A stretch of 64,000 nt of DNA, from contig JAIUCV010000568.1 of the NCBI GenBank assembly GCA_026724425.1, forward strand, positions 478,025 through 542,024, read 5' to 3'. Below are positions 1 to 11,500 of the stretch, piece after piece. Below the pieces are notes generated by a model that had not been told where the DNA came from, did no database searches, and saw nothing but the letters and a program-made list of their open reading frames with translations. The DNA comes from Erythrophleum ivorense. Taxonomy: Eukaryota > Streptophyta > Magnoliopsida > Fabales > Fabaceae. A program made the translations under genes and the position numbers. Positions within the stretch are counted from its first letter, which is position 1. Each line of letters opens with the position of its first letter.

Positions 1-420
1 CAAAAAAATTGTGAGAATTTATTATAAGAATTATGAAAAATTTGTAATCTATAACAAAATCTGCGAAAATTTTTATGATAATTTCTCCTTACACAAATTT
101 TATGAGAATTTTTTATTGAAAAAAACTTTGATTTCTTGTAATGCTTTGATGGCTTGTTTTAATATTTAAATTTTAGTTGTTTTACATCTTGCCTCTTTTG
201 TTATGGTCTTCTTGTAAGCATGATTGTAGTTTGGGCTCATCATAATTCTCCCCCTTGTCCTATGTGTTTTTCTTCTATTTTTATTTAAATAAATAAATTT
301 AAAACAAGAAGGGAAGTTTTAAAAATTTAAAACAATGATAATAATAATAATAATAATAACATCCTTATAGAAATTGTCATAATTATCGCTTATTATATGT
401 TATAACTTATTATGATTGAA
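1..420. other. AT-rich sequence without identified gene
   Basis: No coding frame, RNA gene or transposon end is recognisable here. The first 120 bases repeat short phrases of the type TATGAGAATTT in slightly varied form, and a run of AAT trinucleotides lies near 339-357. It may be interior sequence of the CACTA-type element whose right end is at 1,437, but nothing in the sequence proves this. Confidence 0.5.
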
Positions 421-690
421 AACCTTGTTGACAAGGTATTGGTCAAGTCAACAAGATCTTGGCTTTTCTAAGTTTTTCAATTAAAAAATACCTTGTTGTA
501 AAATAACAAATCTTGTTGACAAGGTTTCAAACTTCTCTCTATTGAATTCAGGATCTTGTCGACAAGATCTTCAATTGTGTCAACAACATATTATCCAGCT
601 ATTGAATTTAAAGACATTGTTGATAAGATCTTCAATCTTGTCGACAAGATCTTCTACTTTATGAACAAGATCTTTAACCTTATCAAAATA
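421..690. repeat. Cluster of short CTTGTYGACAAG palindromes
   Basis: The 12-base palindrome CTTGTTGACAAG or CTTGTCGACAAG and decayed versions of it (for example ATTGTTGATAAG, AACAAGATCTT) recur about eight times in 270 bases, often followed by ATCTTCAAT. Clusters of this kind are typical of the subterminal regions of plant DNA transposons, where a transposon-encoded protein binds, but the motif differs from the neighbouring TTTAGCGAC repeats. It could belong to a second, older element. Function is inferred only. Confidence 0.5.
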
Positions 691-779
691 AAAAATACTC
701 AATGAAATAGGATGCTATCTACGAATTTAATATTTTAGTCATTTATTATATGTACCATTAAATACCATAGAATCTTAGT

Positions 780-1437
780 TAATCGATCAACTTTAGTCGT
801 CGCTAAATCATACTTTAGCAACGATTAAAGCTAATAGTCGCTAAAAGTTCTGTTTTAGCGACCACTAAATCTGGTGGTCTCTAAAAGTTTTGTCATGATA
901 GATAATGAGCATTTGGACTTTTAGTGACGATTACCTTTAGTTGTCGCTAAATCACACTTTAACGACGACTAAAGCTAATATTCGCTAAAAGTTCTGTTTT
1001 AGCGACTACTAAATCTGGTGGTCGTTAAAAGTTTTGTCAGATAATAGGCATTTAGACTTTTAGTGATGACCAGTTGTGTCGCTGCTAAATATTATATTTT
1101 AGTAACGACCAAATCCTGTCGCCACTAAAAGTTATGTTTTTTATTTAACAAAATTTATGCACTAGAGCATTTAGTGACGACAAAAACATCGCCATTACAA
1201 GGTTATTTAACGGCGACTATGTCGATGTCGTTGCAAAAAATATTTAGCGGTGACTTTTTTGTTGCTACTAAATAGTTTTAGTGACTTTTTTTTTTGTCGC
1301 CGCTAAAAATCTTTTCAGAATCAAGAATATTTTTTTAGTGACAACTTAATAAAGTCGTTGCTAAAAATATTTTTTCAACGACTATTTTTTTAAGTCGCCA
1401 CTAAAAGTCGTTACTAAAGATCTATTTTTTTATAGTG
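780..1437 (+). mobile_element. Right end of a CACTA (En/Spm-like) transposon
   Basis: From about 785 to 1,430 there are many direct and inverted copies of a motif like TTTAGCGACGACTAAA, separated by AT-rich spacers. The block ends in TTTTTTTATAGTG at 1,437, which is the reverse complement of a CACTA-type terminus. This is the classic subterminal array plus terminal repeat of En/Spm elements. No matching left end (CACTATAAA) is visible upstream, so the rest lies outside the window or is deleted. There are no transposase sequences in the visible part. The motif is unrelated to that of the CACTA element at 29,563-39,804, so this is a different family. Confidence 0.7.
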
Positions 1438-1483
1438 GTATCCTTCCTTTTCGGTTTATCCGAGCCGGGATGCAACTTCCCAA

Positions 1484-1813
1484 GTGAATTATTCAAATCT
1501 CTATTAAATTTTACTAAATTTATATAAATATTTTCTCTATTTTAATATATATATATATTTACACCTCTTTCAAAAAAAATTACTATATATTTTAATTTAA
1601 TTTTAAATTTTTAACCAAAATACCCCTTATTTAAAATTTTTAGTAAAAAAATATGTATTTCAATTTAATAGAAGGTATTTTGGTTAAAAGGCTTAAAACT
1701 AGACTAAAATGTATGGTAACTTTTTATTTCAAGAGATATGTATGTATGTTATGAAAATAAATAAAAGATTTATATAATTTTAACAAAACTTAAGGAAAAT
1801 TTGAGTAATTTAC
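1484..1813. mobile_element. Palindromic AT-rich MITE-like element, copy 1
   Basis: The ~330-bp block begins GTGAATTATTCAAAT and ends with a near reverse complement (TTTGAGTAATTTAC). The inversion continues inward: a stretch reading as reduced TACCCCTTATTTAAA near 1,620 is answered by a reverse-complementary GGTATTTTGGTTAAAAG near 1,675. Related copies lie at 28,519-28,822 and 58,776-59,095, and the tandem array at 41,071-43,351 uses the same vocabulary. No coding capacity. It resembles a foldback or MITE element, but no convincing target duplication was found. Confidence 0.6.
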
Positions 1814-2698
1814 TATTTAATTTATACAATAACTTAAGCAAAGGAAAAAAAAACCTTTTTTTCCCTTGTGTGAAGATTAATTTGTTATTTAACTTGCATT
1901 TGAACGTTCATCATTTTGTACTAATCTACAAATAGATGCATACATAGTATGTTATTTGCTATGGTTCAAAGCATATATTTAATTAGGGTAAATTATTATT
2001 TCCTTTTTTCTTGGGGAAAGATATCTAAATTACATATCCTTTTTTATTTTGAAAAATTGTACTATGTTCTCCAATCTAAAATAATCACTTTTAAATTCTA
2101 AATAAATTAAATTTATAATTTTCATCATAGAATAAAGAGAATTGAAATAAACATCTAAAAAACATAGTTTGTATTATAGTTATATTTTTAATAAAAGAAA
2201 TCAATATTATTCTTCAAGATATTTTGATAATCTTTTCACTTTGAAAATGGGGCTTGTGTATATTTTCATAATAAATTGGAGAATTGTATAATTTGAATAT
2301 CTCTCAAGGGAATGAAAAATAATTGACCCATTCAATTATTTATATTTTACATCTACCACTTTTTTTAGAAATAAATATAAAAGAGGTATAAAATACCAAA
2401 ATATATTTCCTTTTGAGCATTTTTGGATAAAATATTTTTATATTATTTGAAATATTATTTCAAACTCCCGTGTCAACCACATGGGTCACAAATACCAATT
2501 TTTCTATAACTCCTAAAAATTTAAATTCATTAAACCAAAGCTTTAAACACAGGTACTTTGTAGTTTGTTATCACATTGTTCGGACCAAAATTAATTTTCC
2601 CTTTTGTCTCATTCAATTCTTTTATAATGTTAAATTATCACCTAGTTACTCAATAATATTTTATTTAAATTTTAATAAAATTAGTAATATGAATATAA
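1814..2698. other. Non-coding flank shared with 59,096-60,090
   Basis: AT-rich DNA with many stops in all frames. It is similar along its whole length to 59,096-60,090 (shared phrases include TTGTACTAATC, ACAAATAGATG and ATATATTTAATTAGGGTA). A 77-codon open frame at 2,470-2,703 has no family resemblance and runs into the copia LTR, so I do not call it a gene. Confidence 0.6.
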
Positions 2699-3112
2699 TG
2701 TAAGATAAATTAATTAATCATATAAATTCAAAACAAAATAATAATATTAAGCAAAAGCATACATGTATTTGTCATAATGAAATTGATATCTTCAATACTC
2801 AAGTAAACACCTTGAACCAAATCTGTCTCTTCAATTTCCTTACAAAAGATAGCTATTCAATGGGATAAGCCAAAAATTGTACTCTCTCAATATTTATAGG
2901 AAGTGGAGAGGGTATTTAGTCATTCTATGACCGTAACTCTAAGAGTTCACCCATCATGAGCTTAATAGGTCAAGGCCTACTCTATAACCTACAAAATTGA
3001 TCACTAATATAATTGGGCCCATTATCATCATTCCATGTAGATCATATAAATAAGAGTTCATTTTTATTAAAATACAAAAATATAATTAATGAAAGCTCAT
3101 AAAATTCTAAGA
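2699..3112 (-). repeat. 3' LTR of copia A
   Basis: On the plus strand it starts TGTAAGATAAATTAATTAAT and ends at the purine-rich tract, read on the minus strand as AGTGGGAGAA (3,113-3,122) followed by TCTTAGAATTTTATG. The expected TG start of the LTR has become TC by mutation. It matches the 5' LTR at 10,601-11,043 along its length with many substitutions, which points to an old insertion. Confidence 0.8.
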
Positions 3113-3747
3113 TTCTCCCACTTAGGTTACATTAAGTATAGTTTTCAAATTTTATAAAATTTTATAACATGACTCTCAAGCTGAACAAACAAACAAATAA
3201 TATATGTGGCCACAATTTTTAAAAGAACTATGACCCATAACCGACACCTTTAATCTATCCAATCGATTAATATCAAACAACGTTGAATTATGGTAGCCAT
3301 TATATTCTTTCTTTGATACAAGGTCTATCTATGGTCACTAACATTGCCAACACTATTGATAGGAATCATGTTGTGGCAATGTAGCAAAATGTATAGTATC
3401 AAAGTATGATATACATATATACTATTTTCACTATTAGTCTACCAACTTCTTTTCAACATATTTGAACCAAGAGAAATTCATTGTTGTCTTTCACATTCAA
3501 CATAGTACCTATATTTAAGATAGCTCAAAATCCCTTGAGACTTGGCACCAAATTTCAAAGTCTATAAAACTTTCCTTTAAAGTATGCCTTGAAGTAAATA
3601 GGCTAGGAAAAATTATCTAAACTTAACAATTAAGCTAAGTTGCCTCACATTTCTAACATGGTATCTACTATGAGACAACAAAAACTTGTCTAATATCGAG
3701 TTTTGGACATCACCGTAGATTTTATCTCAAACAAATTTTAGGCACTT
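3113..3747 (-). other. Copia A non-coding region between pol and 3' LTR, part 1
   Basis: Stop-rich DNA that matches 60,428-61,030 directly and about 26,820-27,433 in reverse complement, for example the phrases CTTAACAATTAAGCTAAG and AACCAAGAGAAATTCATTG. All three copies lie directly inside the 3' LTR, so this is a family-specific spacer between pol and the polypurine tract. No conserved open frame is shared by the copies. It resumes at 6,590 after the solo LTR. Confidence 0.7.
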
Positions 3748-6589
3748 TGTAACACTATCATTTCTAACTCATACCCATCATGCCTTACATGCTCATATGA
3801 GATATGGGAAGAATAAAGTGAGGTCTTCCTCATTGGGTTCATACACTTTCTCACATGGCATCATGGTTAAAAATTCACTTTAGTGTCATATGGACCGTGT
3901 GAGTTCATTCTATGTATCCTCATATTTAATTGTATCATTACAACTCATTTCAATCCCAAAAACATGCTTTAAACCCATGGAAATAAAAAAGGGATATGAG
4001 ACATGTATATTCATTTTCAGCCATACTTGGCCTCATTTCTGGGCAAAGTTTGGAAAATCACAACTAAATCCAGAAAAATAAAAAACATGTAATCTCAGTC
4101 ATTATGGAAATCTTAGGATGTATAATTCATGTTAACAATATGTGCAAGTCATAACATCCCACACACAGGACGTTTGACACACGAAATCATCTGGAGGTCG
4201 GAGTGGTCCTAATACTGTCACAGTTTACTAATATGAACTTCACAAATGTCTAACTAATTCCAAAAAAATCCAATGCATGTAAACGATATCAATATGGAAA
4301 GATGTAGATGTTAACTAGAGAAAAAAAATGTCTCCAGATCAGTTCATCAAGCCAAAATCTCAGAAGTCGATGGAACAGTACCTCTGGTCAGGCAAGATGA
4401 ATGATACTGGGAGAACTTTTGAAAATGCATATCTTCCTCTCTAGACCTCCAAATGAGGTGCTTCTAGTTGCTACAAGTCATTGTGACTGTCTAATTTCTG
4501 TCTATAAAATTTCGTAGCTATTGGACTACCTTTGCCCCTTGGATGACACAATTTCACAACTGACCAAATGAAAAGTGCTTATGAAAATCTAAAATTCTGA
4601 TACCAACTTTGAAAAATCATAGAAAATTCCAAAGACCTCCAAATGACCTGATCTTTAGCTTCCCAAAAAGCTCTAGACAAGATCTAGTCACATGCCAAAT
4701 TTTAAGGAAAGAAGAGGTAATTTGGTCAGACTTGGACATCATGAGACAAAGTGACCATTTTCTCTTGCTAAAGAGGGCTCCAAGGATTCAAATTGGCTTC
4801 TCCCACTTCTAAGGCTCTATAAGCACGTGGGAAAGCATCAACATAGGCTATTAAACATGGCTCAAATGTCTAACAACCCAGATTTGCAAAACTCACTCTC
4901 CCACACTAACACATACACCATGTACATAGGCTAAGATCTTACTATTTATACCAAAAACTTGCTACATCCTTCAACATGGTTCTAATTCTCATACATATAT
5001 GATAAATACATTAATTTACAAGTATTTAGACTTGCTACATCATATACATCATTAGAGTACATCTTTTAGCTTAACTACGAAATAGGGACAACATGACTAA
5101 TTCACAACTCCTTTGCCAATCTTCTAGCTTCAAGTTTGGTGGCTCCCATCTCTTATCTCACTTGGTCCACCTAGCATGTTAGGATGGTGAAAGGGGGAAG
5201 TGAGATTCAAAGAATCTCAATAGCTCATCTCTCATTCAATCATACATAAAGCATGCAAACAAGTCTCACAATGTATGCATGGGCATTTTAGCATGTGAAA
5301 TCATAAGAAAAGTATTTTTAACATTTGAGTAAGCCATACATAACATTCAAAAGTTTGCCAAGCAAGTGGATTATCCTCACCCATTCACTTGTAGATTTTG
5401 AACTTGCCTCACCCATTCTTTAAGAGGTCCTTGGACTCAACCTTACTCTTGGGAGTTAACCTCACTTTTAGGAGACTCTTTATTTTGTCTCAACCAACTT
5501 TAGGGTTCTTGGCTCATCCTCACCATGGCTAAAGGGTTGTTGGCTTTTCCATACTTAAGCAAAGCAAAGCAATCACATAAAACATCATTGAAACACATGA
5601 GGCATCATCATGCTAGCATACTCTTCATGGTTTAAAAACATACATACACATATACAAAACAATGTAAGCACACATCTATGCATGAGAGAAGGTGGAGAAA
5701 GCTACCTTATTGGCTAATCACAAGCTTTCCCTTTCAATTTGTCTCTTCCCTTATTGATTTCACAATCACCACTAGATGGGAGTGCTTCTCTTGAGCCTAG
5801 ACACACAAAAGTATAGAATTACTTTCTCATAGCTCAACACTTATTCACTAAGCTAAGGGTTTCTCTATAGCAAACCCTACCAAGCATATAAGAGCTAAGG
5901 GTTCTTTCTCTCACTAGAAATTCACCACTATTCTTCTCCTTTCTTGCATTTCTCAACTCATCTCACTCTCTTTTAAGGGTTTCTTGCTCGCTCTAGGTCA
6001 GAACCAAAACCTTCTTACTCATCAACCCATGAAAAGGAAGCTTAGAGGGAGAAGAATAAAATCAAGAAGAAGGAGCATGAAGAGCTTTGAAGGTTCTTAC
6101 CTTTCTTCCTTAGCTTCCCTTCCTTCTCTCTTGGTTTCTCTTAGTTTCCCTCTCTCTCTCAAGCTTTTTTTTGTGCTTGGACGAAGCTTAAGTCGATTTA
6201 AAGAGAAAGGATGAGTTTGGATGTTTTAAAGAGTCAAATTCTCTTTTTTCATGCTTTTCCAGACTAACCCTCGCTATAGTGAGGCATAACCCTCGCTACG
6301 GCAAGCTCGTATTAGTCTTAAACCTTTGCCTCGCTACAGCGCGCGCTACGGCGAGCAATGCCCTGGTTTTTGTATGGGATGCCCATACTCGCTATAACTA
6401 GAAGCATTCTCGCTATAGCTAGAAGGCACTCTCGCTATAGTTAGACCATTTCTCGCTATAGTGAACAAGTACATTCGCTATAGCTAGGCTGTAGCTAGCA
6501 GACTTAGAAAATTTTCAGCCCTTTAAAAAATTTTAGCTTTTTTTTTTCTTTTCTTTTCTTCTTCTTTCTTTTTTTTTTTTGTTATTACA
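3748..6589 (-). mobile_element. Solo LTR (2,842 bp) of a large LTR retrotransposon
   Basis: The block starts TGTAACACTATC and ends TTATTACA, giving TG...CA ends. It is flanked by a perfect 5-bp target duplication CACTT (3,743-3,747 and 6,590-6,594). No internal domain is present, so it is a solo LTR left by LTR-LTR recombination. Read on the minus strand it begins TGTAATAAC followed by an A/G-rich run, and it aligns end to end with 61,242-64,000 on the plus strand. Near its 5' end (6,260-6,500) it carries the palindromic CTCGCTATAGCGAG repeat cluster. The size and a start of the TGTAA type are reminiscent of Tekay/Del chromovirus (gypsy) LTRs, but superfamily cannot be proved without an internal region. 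Small open frames inside (3,890, 4,609, 5,984) look like chance. Confidence 0.85.
6255..6500 (-). repeat. CTCGCTATAGCGAG minisatellite inside the solo LTR
   Basis: About ten variants of CTCGCTATAG or CTCGCTACGGC occur in 245 bases, many being halves or whole copies of the 14-base palindrome CTCGCTATAGCGAG. The block is locally GC-richer than its surroundings. The equivalent cluster in the second LTR copy is at 61,335-61,635, mostly as CTCGCCATAGCGAG. In both cases it lies 100-400 bases from the LTR 5' end, so it is a structural part of the LTR. Confidence 0.75.
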
Positions 6590-6762
6590 CACTTAAATGA
6601 TAATTCATCTATTTACTTTAAATGCACAATAAACATGGATCTAAAATCAATCATTTGTGTCATCAATAACCATTAATGCCTTACATAAAAAATTTGACAA
6701 TATATCCAAAACATCAATAACAAAAAGTTCAAAATAATCAAACTAAGACAAAAACAATGTTA
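6590..6762 (-). other. Copia A post-pol spacer, part 2
   Basis: Continuation of the spacer after the solo LTR. It matches 61,065-61,241, with shared phrases such as AAACATGGATC and AATAACAAAAAG. The first five bases are the target duplication CACTT of the solo LTR. The equivalent position to its end (about 6,760) is exactly where the second LTR copy interrupts the partner segment, at 61,242. Confidence 0.7.
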
Positions 6763-9550
6763 CTCCTACTAATCAAGTGCAGCAAAAGAGCTCAATATAT
6801 TTATTTTTCCACAGGTCTTTTAAAGGATATGGGTATTAAACCCTTGGTTGATGGGTTGGCTAATATGCATTTAGTATCAATATGCTCAATTGATATATCT
6901 TCATTTTTCACAAAATCTCTAATTCTAGATGTTTTGATCCACTAGATAGTATATTATTCTTTGTGAAAAATATTGTAGCTTTATTATCTAAATAAACAAC
7001 CTGAAAGACATATTTTAATTATTTTAAGCAAAAATGCACTAGCTTTATTATTGATAAATAAATAAGATTCCCACTATATAAACAATGCTGGGTCTAGTGT
7101 AAACTTGAACATATATCAAGTTTCCCATTGCACTATCATAAGATATATTTCTCATTTTATTCCTTTCAAGTTCATGTTTAAGACATTGATCTTTACTAAA
7201 TATATCACCCTTCAACTTCCAATCATGCAGTTAATAAAGCCTTCCAAAAAAAAAAGCCTATTAAACAATGAGATTTATCCCTATGAATTTCAATCCTTAA
7301 AACAAATGATGATATTCCTAAATGCTTTATATCAAAGGTTTTAGCTAACATTTGGTTAGTCTCACTTAGTAAACCAATATCAATGCTAGCAAGTAGGATA
7401 TTATTAATGTATAAAACAAGGAAAGTAAACTTACCCCCATTGATCTTATGAAACATATAAATTTGATGATGTGATGACTTTTTTAGGTTTTGTAGAAAAT
7501 AAAGTTGATCAATGTATCTATACATACATACATATATATATATACTCCATTAAAGGGAAGCTTGTTTTAAGCCATAATTAGACTTCCATAACCTACAAAC
7601 TGAATGCTTTCTTCCATTGTCCTAAAAATCTTGATGCAACTCTAGGTAAAAATGAGCCACCAAAGCCATAATTATTCTAGAAGAATCATATTATCCTATA
7701 ATATCAATGACACTTGGTATTATCATTTTAGATGCTTAGTATTATAAGATTTTCTTGGCAGCAAAACATGTATTCTAAGCTTGCTAAATAAACATCCTTT
7801 CTTGCACTTCCCATGCTAGCTTGAAAGTCATAAAATATTTCTTTCTTGTCACTAAAAAATTTAACCTTTCATACATTATGTTATCAAACCTTCATAGCTC
7901 GTGTTCAAATCTTTTAAATGAATACGTGGGAATATTCATGCATTAAGTTCTTTGTCCCATTAAAAAAAAAATTTAGACAATAAGAGGGAAAAGTTTATGT
8001 ATAACCTATTCTCTCCCTTTGAGTGAAACTCTAGCCACTAACTTATCGTTGAAACATTCAATTTTACCCTTTCAATCTTTTTTAGTTTTGTAAACACATT
8101 TGCACCCAATAGCTTTACACTCTGCAAGGAATTCAACAAATTCTTCCATAATATTTCTTGTCATAAACAAAATCTATTTATTGATAGCTTTTATACATTC
8201 ATTTGATTAAAGAGAAGTTACAACATTTTGGTAGCAAGGTCAATAATATGTCCCATATCATAATCATTTTCACCAAGGTAAATGTAAAAATCACAAAGGA
8301 TTATGAGTTTTCATGGTTTTATTGATCTCTTTATCAATATTTTCTCAATAAAATTAACTAAGTAAGTATTCTCAACAAGAGCTAGAGGATTACCATATTG
8401 TATTTCTAGCTCTATTCAGTCAATAGGCTCCTTGTAATATTCTCATATGGTGCAAGTAAAGAAATAAAGATAGTTTCAGTCACTTCTTTCTTAGGAAAAA
8501 TGTCCTTACAATGGTGAATATCAGCAACATCCATCTTAAACATTTAGCTATTTTTATTACCCTTCACTGGAGAATAAAACTTGCATCCCTTAGTATGTTT
8601 TGGATACCTAATGAAAAAATGACAACTAGTTCTATGATTAGTCTTTTTTCTCTATAGAATTATATATTCTTACTTCTATAGAACAACCTTAAGTTTTGAA
8701 ATGGTTTAAACTAGGTTTTTTACCTATTCAAGGCTTAAAAGGTGTTTGAGGAATAGCTTTGTTAGAAACTCTATCTAAGATATAAAAGGCGGTTTCAATT
8801 GCTACATCTTATAGATATTTTGGCAAGCTAGTTCTACTTAAAGGGTACAATTACACATTTCATCCATCCCATTTTATTTAAGATTACTAGGCAAGGTATA
8901 TTGTGGAATTATGCAACATTATTATAAACATTGGCAAATGGATCCATATACTTTCCAATTGTGTCATGTTTGATATCATCTCAGTCAAATCTCAAAATTT
9001 TGATGAGTTTTTCAACTTTAATTTAAAAAACTTTAAAGTTTTCAAGTGTATCAAATTTTTCTTATAAAGTCAAACAAAGATAGCTATATTGCAAAAAATT
9101 ATCAATAAATGTGATATAATATTTATTGTTACATATTGTAAGAGAATAATATCACTAATATTAGTGTAGATTATTTCTAAAAATCCTAAGCTATGGGTGG
9201 CTCCTTTCTTCTAGCGTTAATTAATTTACCTCTAATGTAGTTAATACAAATTTCCATGTCTCCAACATCTAAGGTAAGGAAGATATCATTTCTATTTAAT
9301 CTAGTCATTCTCTCTTTAAATGATCTAATCATTTATGCCACAATATGGATAGGTTATCTTTAATTCTAGAATGCTTTGTAGTAAATTGTCATTCAAAAAA
9401 TTCATATGAGTTAAAGATAATTATCTTTAATTCTTTCATCAAGCATAGTCAAAACTCTAATAATAGCATTACTATGATTAACAACAAAGGAAACGGTACA
9501 ATCAGACAAAAGAATACATATTAGTATTTATTTTGGGCATAAGTAAATTT
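6763..9550 (-). pseudogene. Copia A pol remnants (integrase, RT, RNase H)
   Basis: Heavily decayed pol read on the minus strand. The clearest part is 7,223-7,525, which reads as copia reverse transcriptase just after the catalytic box. A YINNILLAS stretch stands where YVDDILLAS is expected, so both catalytic aspartates are changed. It is followed by LLSETNQMLAKTFDIKHLG and IEIHRDKSH. About 6,780-6,960 corresponds to the C-terminal RNase H region. About 8,850-8,960 resembles the integrase stretch preceding the EQNG motif, and 9,300-9,550 the zinc-finger and protease border. Stops and frameshifts occur throughout, so no product is expected. Copia D (24,000-26,600) is a parallel decayed copy on the other strand. 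Confidence 0.7.
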
Positions 9551-10584
9551 TCACATAACCAATCTTAAGAATATTTCAAAATTTAAAAGCATATCCCTTT
9601 TAGGGAGATAGACTATTAAATTCAAAATACCCTTATAAAATAATACCCTATGAAACTCCAATTAAAGTACATAATGGCCTCCTTTGGACAAGCAATTATA
9701 TGCAATAACTATGTATCCCTAATTAAAACACATAAAAAACCCTTTTGGACAAGTAGTTGTACACAATAACTAATAAAGTAAGCAGACCCTTACATGATGA
9801 CATGTCCTACAAATTAACATAAATAAATCACTTTGGTAATAAATACTTAATGATGATTTATAAAATAATTTATACATGCAAGTAAATGCCCTTAATAGAT
9901 ATTTACCAATGAGTGCACATATTATTAAATAAAAGAGTAATTAATAATAATAAATGCACATATCATTACAAAAGATATATGAATTAAACCTATAAATTTG
10001 TTAAAAGAAATTAGACAAAGATGACCCATAAAAACCTAACTTTGCTAAAAATTGGAAATTCCTTTTGCCTAAAGCCCAGCATTCATAGAATAAAAAAAGA
10101 TGCATTGGGAGCTTATAGATGGTAAAACTTTTATAACAATGAAACTTGAAAGGTAAAACTTGGAAAAGTTAAATAAAAGACCCAAAAATTGGTTCATGAT
10201 ACCTATAATAATATAGAAACATATGCATATATCACTATTTCATGTCAATAATAAGTGCACATATATCAATCATTGGTTTAATAGAGAGCTTAATTTTAAT
10301 GAGTCAATTTTGGTCCTTAGAGTGATCTATGGTATTCCAAAAAAATCATTTTTGGCTCAATTCAAAGAAATTAAAATTTGTATTTGAACCCGAGTTTGAA
10401 AATTGAAAGTTTTCAATTTTAATTACTTTCTCTAGACTCAAGGATTTCAAATCATTTAAGTATTTATAAATTTCTTGTAATACAAGCTGTAAAAGCCCTA
10501 ACATATTATATTTAATTAAACTTAATAAAAAAAGAATTATGACTTATAAAATTTAATCAATATGGCTTATCAATTCATATGAGT
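9551..10584 (-). other. Copia A 5' internal region without gag
   Basis: Between the primer site and pol there is no recognisable gag frame. The part at 9,570-9,800 is a diverged tandem repeat with phrases that read on the minus strand as CTTGTCCAAAGG or CTATCTCCCTAAAAGGGAT. It corresponds to the clearer 172-bp repeats of copia D at 23,339-23,854. The rest is AT-rich leader. Confidence 0.6.
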
Positions 10585-10598
10585 GGACTCTGATACCA
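10585..10598 (-). promoter_or_regulatory. Copia A primer binding site (tRNA-iMet)
   Basis: On the minus strand, two bases after the 5' LTR, the sequence reads TGGTATCAGAGTCC. Plant copia elements prime on the initiator methionine tRNA through TGGTATCAGAGC, so 11 of 12 positions fit. This fixes the orientation of the element and the inner border of its 5' LTR. Confidence 0.85.
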
Positions 10599-10600
10599 TA

Positions 10601-11043
10601 TGTAAGATAAATTAATTAATCATATGAATTCAAAACACTATAATAAATTAAATGAAGGCATGCTTATATTTTTCATAATGAAATTGATAGGTACTCACAT
10701 GAACAACTTGAACCAAGTCCTTATCTCTAACTTCCTCACAAAAGGAAGCTATTCGATAGGGAAAGTCAAAGGTTATATTCTCTCAATATTTATAAGAAGT
10801 AGAGAAGGGGCTTAGCTATTTCATTGTTATAATCCAAAAAGCCCACTCATTATGAGCCTAACAGGGAAAGAACTTACACTATATCCACTAACCACATCAA
10901 CTAATAAAGGTTTGCAATGCACAAAATTGATCACTATTATAATTGGGTTCATTATCATTATCTAATTTGGATCATATAAATGACAATCTCTTTTTACTAA
11001 AATACAAAAAATATAATTAATGGAAGTTTATAAAACTCTTACA
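10601..11043 (-). repeat. 5' LTR of copia A
   Basis: 443 bp. The plus strand begins TGTAAGATAAATTAATTAAT and ends ACTCTTACA, so the minus-strand LTR runs TGTAAGAG...CTTACA with short inverted ends. It matches 2,699-3,112 and 60,091-60,427, and in reverse complement 27,434-27,861. A 63-codon open frame inside it (10,624-10,815) is not conserved among the LTR copies. Confidence 0.85.
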
Positions 11044-11500
11044 TATTAAGTTGATCAACACTTTGATTATCATAATTTTATTTCACTCATACCTTGAACA
11101 GTTTTATGATTTTCTACAATTGTTACTAGAATTATTTGGCAAGTTTAAAACTTTAAATGTCATTTGAACTCAACAATGATCTTAAAAGACTATAAAATTA
11201 ATCAAAGCATAAGTGATATTTTTCATTTTATAATTTATGAGATTACTTTGATTAAAATTAAAAAATATTACATGGTGTTTAGTGATAAACTAAACAAATT
11301 ATAGGTAAACAAAAATTATCAAACTAGTGAACTTTAATTATCCATCTTAATTGTAAGTGAATAAATTGATTTTAAATAAAATAGACTTAATGGCAGTTCG
11401 AGTTTCAAACTACATTTTTGCATACAAATTTATTGGTGGCTTTAATGTTTTAAAAATTAACAAAAGTTTAAATTTGTAGTTTATCCAATGAAAAATTGTA
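11044..11500. other. AT-rich spacer without identified feature
   Basis: Sequence between copia A and the first recognisable LINE codons. It may include the 5' truncation point of the LINE. No open frame or repeat of note is seen. Confidence 0.4.

Larger units (their letters stand above)
1484..3747 (+). repeat. Segmental duplication, copy 1 (partner 58,776-61,241)
   Basis: This segment, continued at 6,590 to about 6,760 after a later insertion, reads as a diverged direct repeat of 58,776-61,241. It includes the MITE, about 880 bp of non-transposon flank (1,814-2,698), the outer copia LTR edge and the region between LTR and pol. Without the insertion the copy is about 2.43 kb, against 2.47 kb for the partner. 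Because non-copia flank and the copia LTR junction are shared, the duplication postdates the copia A insertion, or both sit in a larger repeat unit. Confidence 0.75.
2699..11043 (-). mobile_element. Copia A: decayed Ty1/copia retrotransposon, interrupted
   Basis: A minus-strand copia element. Its 5' LTR is 10,601-11,043, its 3' LTR is 2,699-3,112, and an initiator-Met tRNA primer site directly adjoins the 5' LTR. Reverse transcriptase remnants lie at 7,223-7,525, with RNase H remnants at about 6,780-7,090. A non-coding stretch of more than 600 bases separates pol from the 3' LTR. That stretch is split by a solo LTR of another family (3,748-6,589). The bases outside the LTRs are TATAA (2,694-2,698) and TATTA (11,044-11,048), a possible target duplication with one mismatch. 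No intact gene remains. Copia C (60,091) and copia D (27,861) belong to the same family. Confidence 0.85.

Noticed and set aside
5984..6214. A 76-codon frame with an Arg-rich start and Leu/Ser-rich end
   Set aside because: It lies inside the solo LTR, is not kept in the second LTR copy, and is explained by a CT-rich tract.
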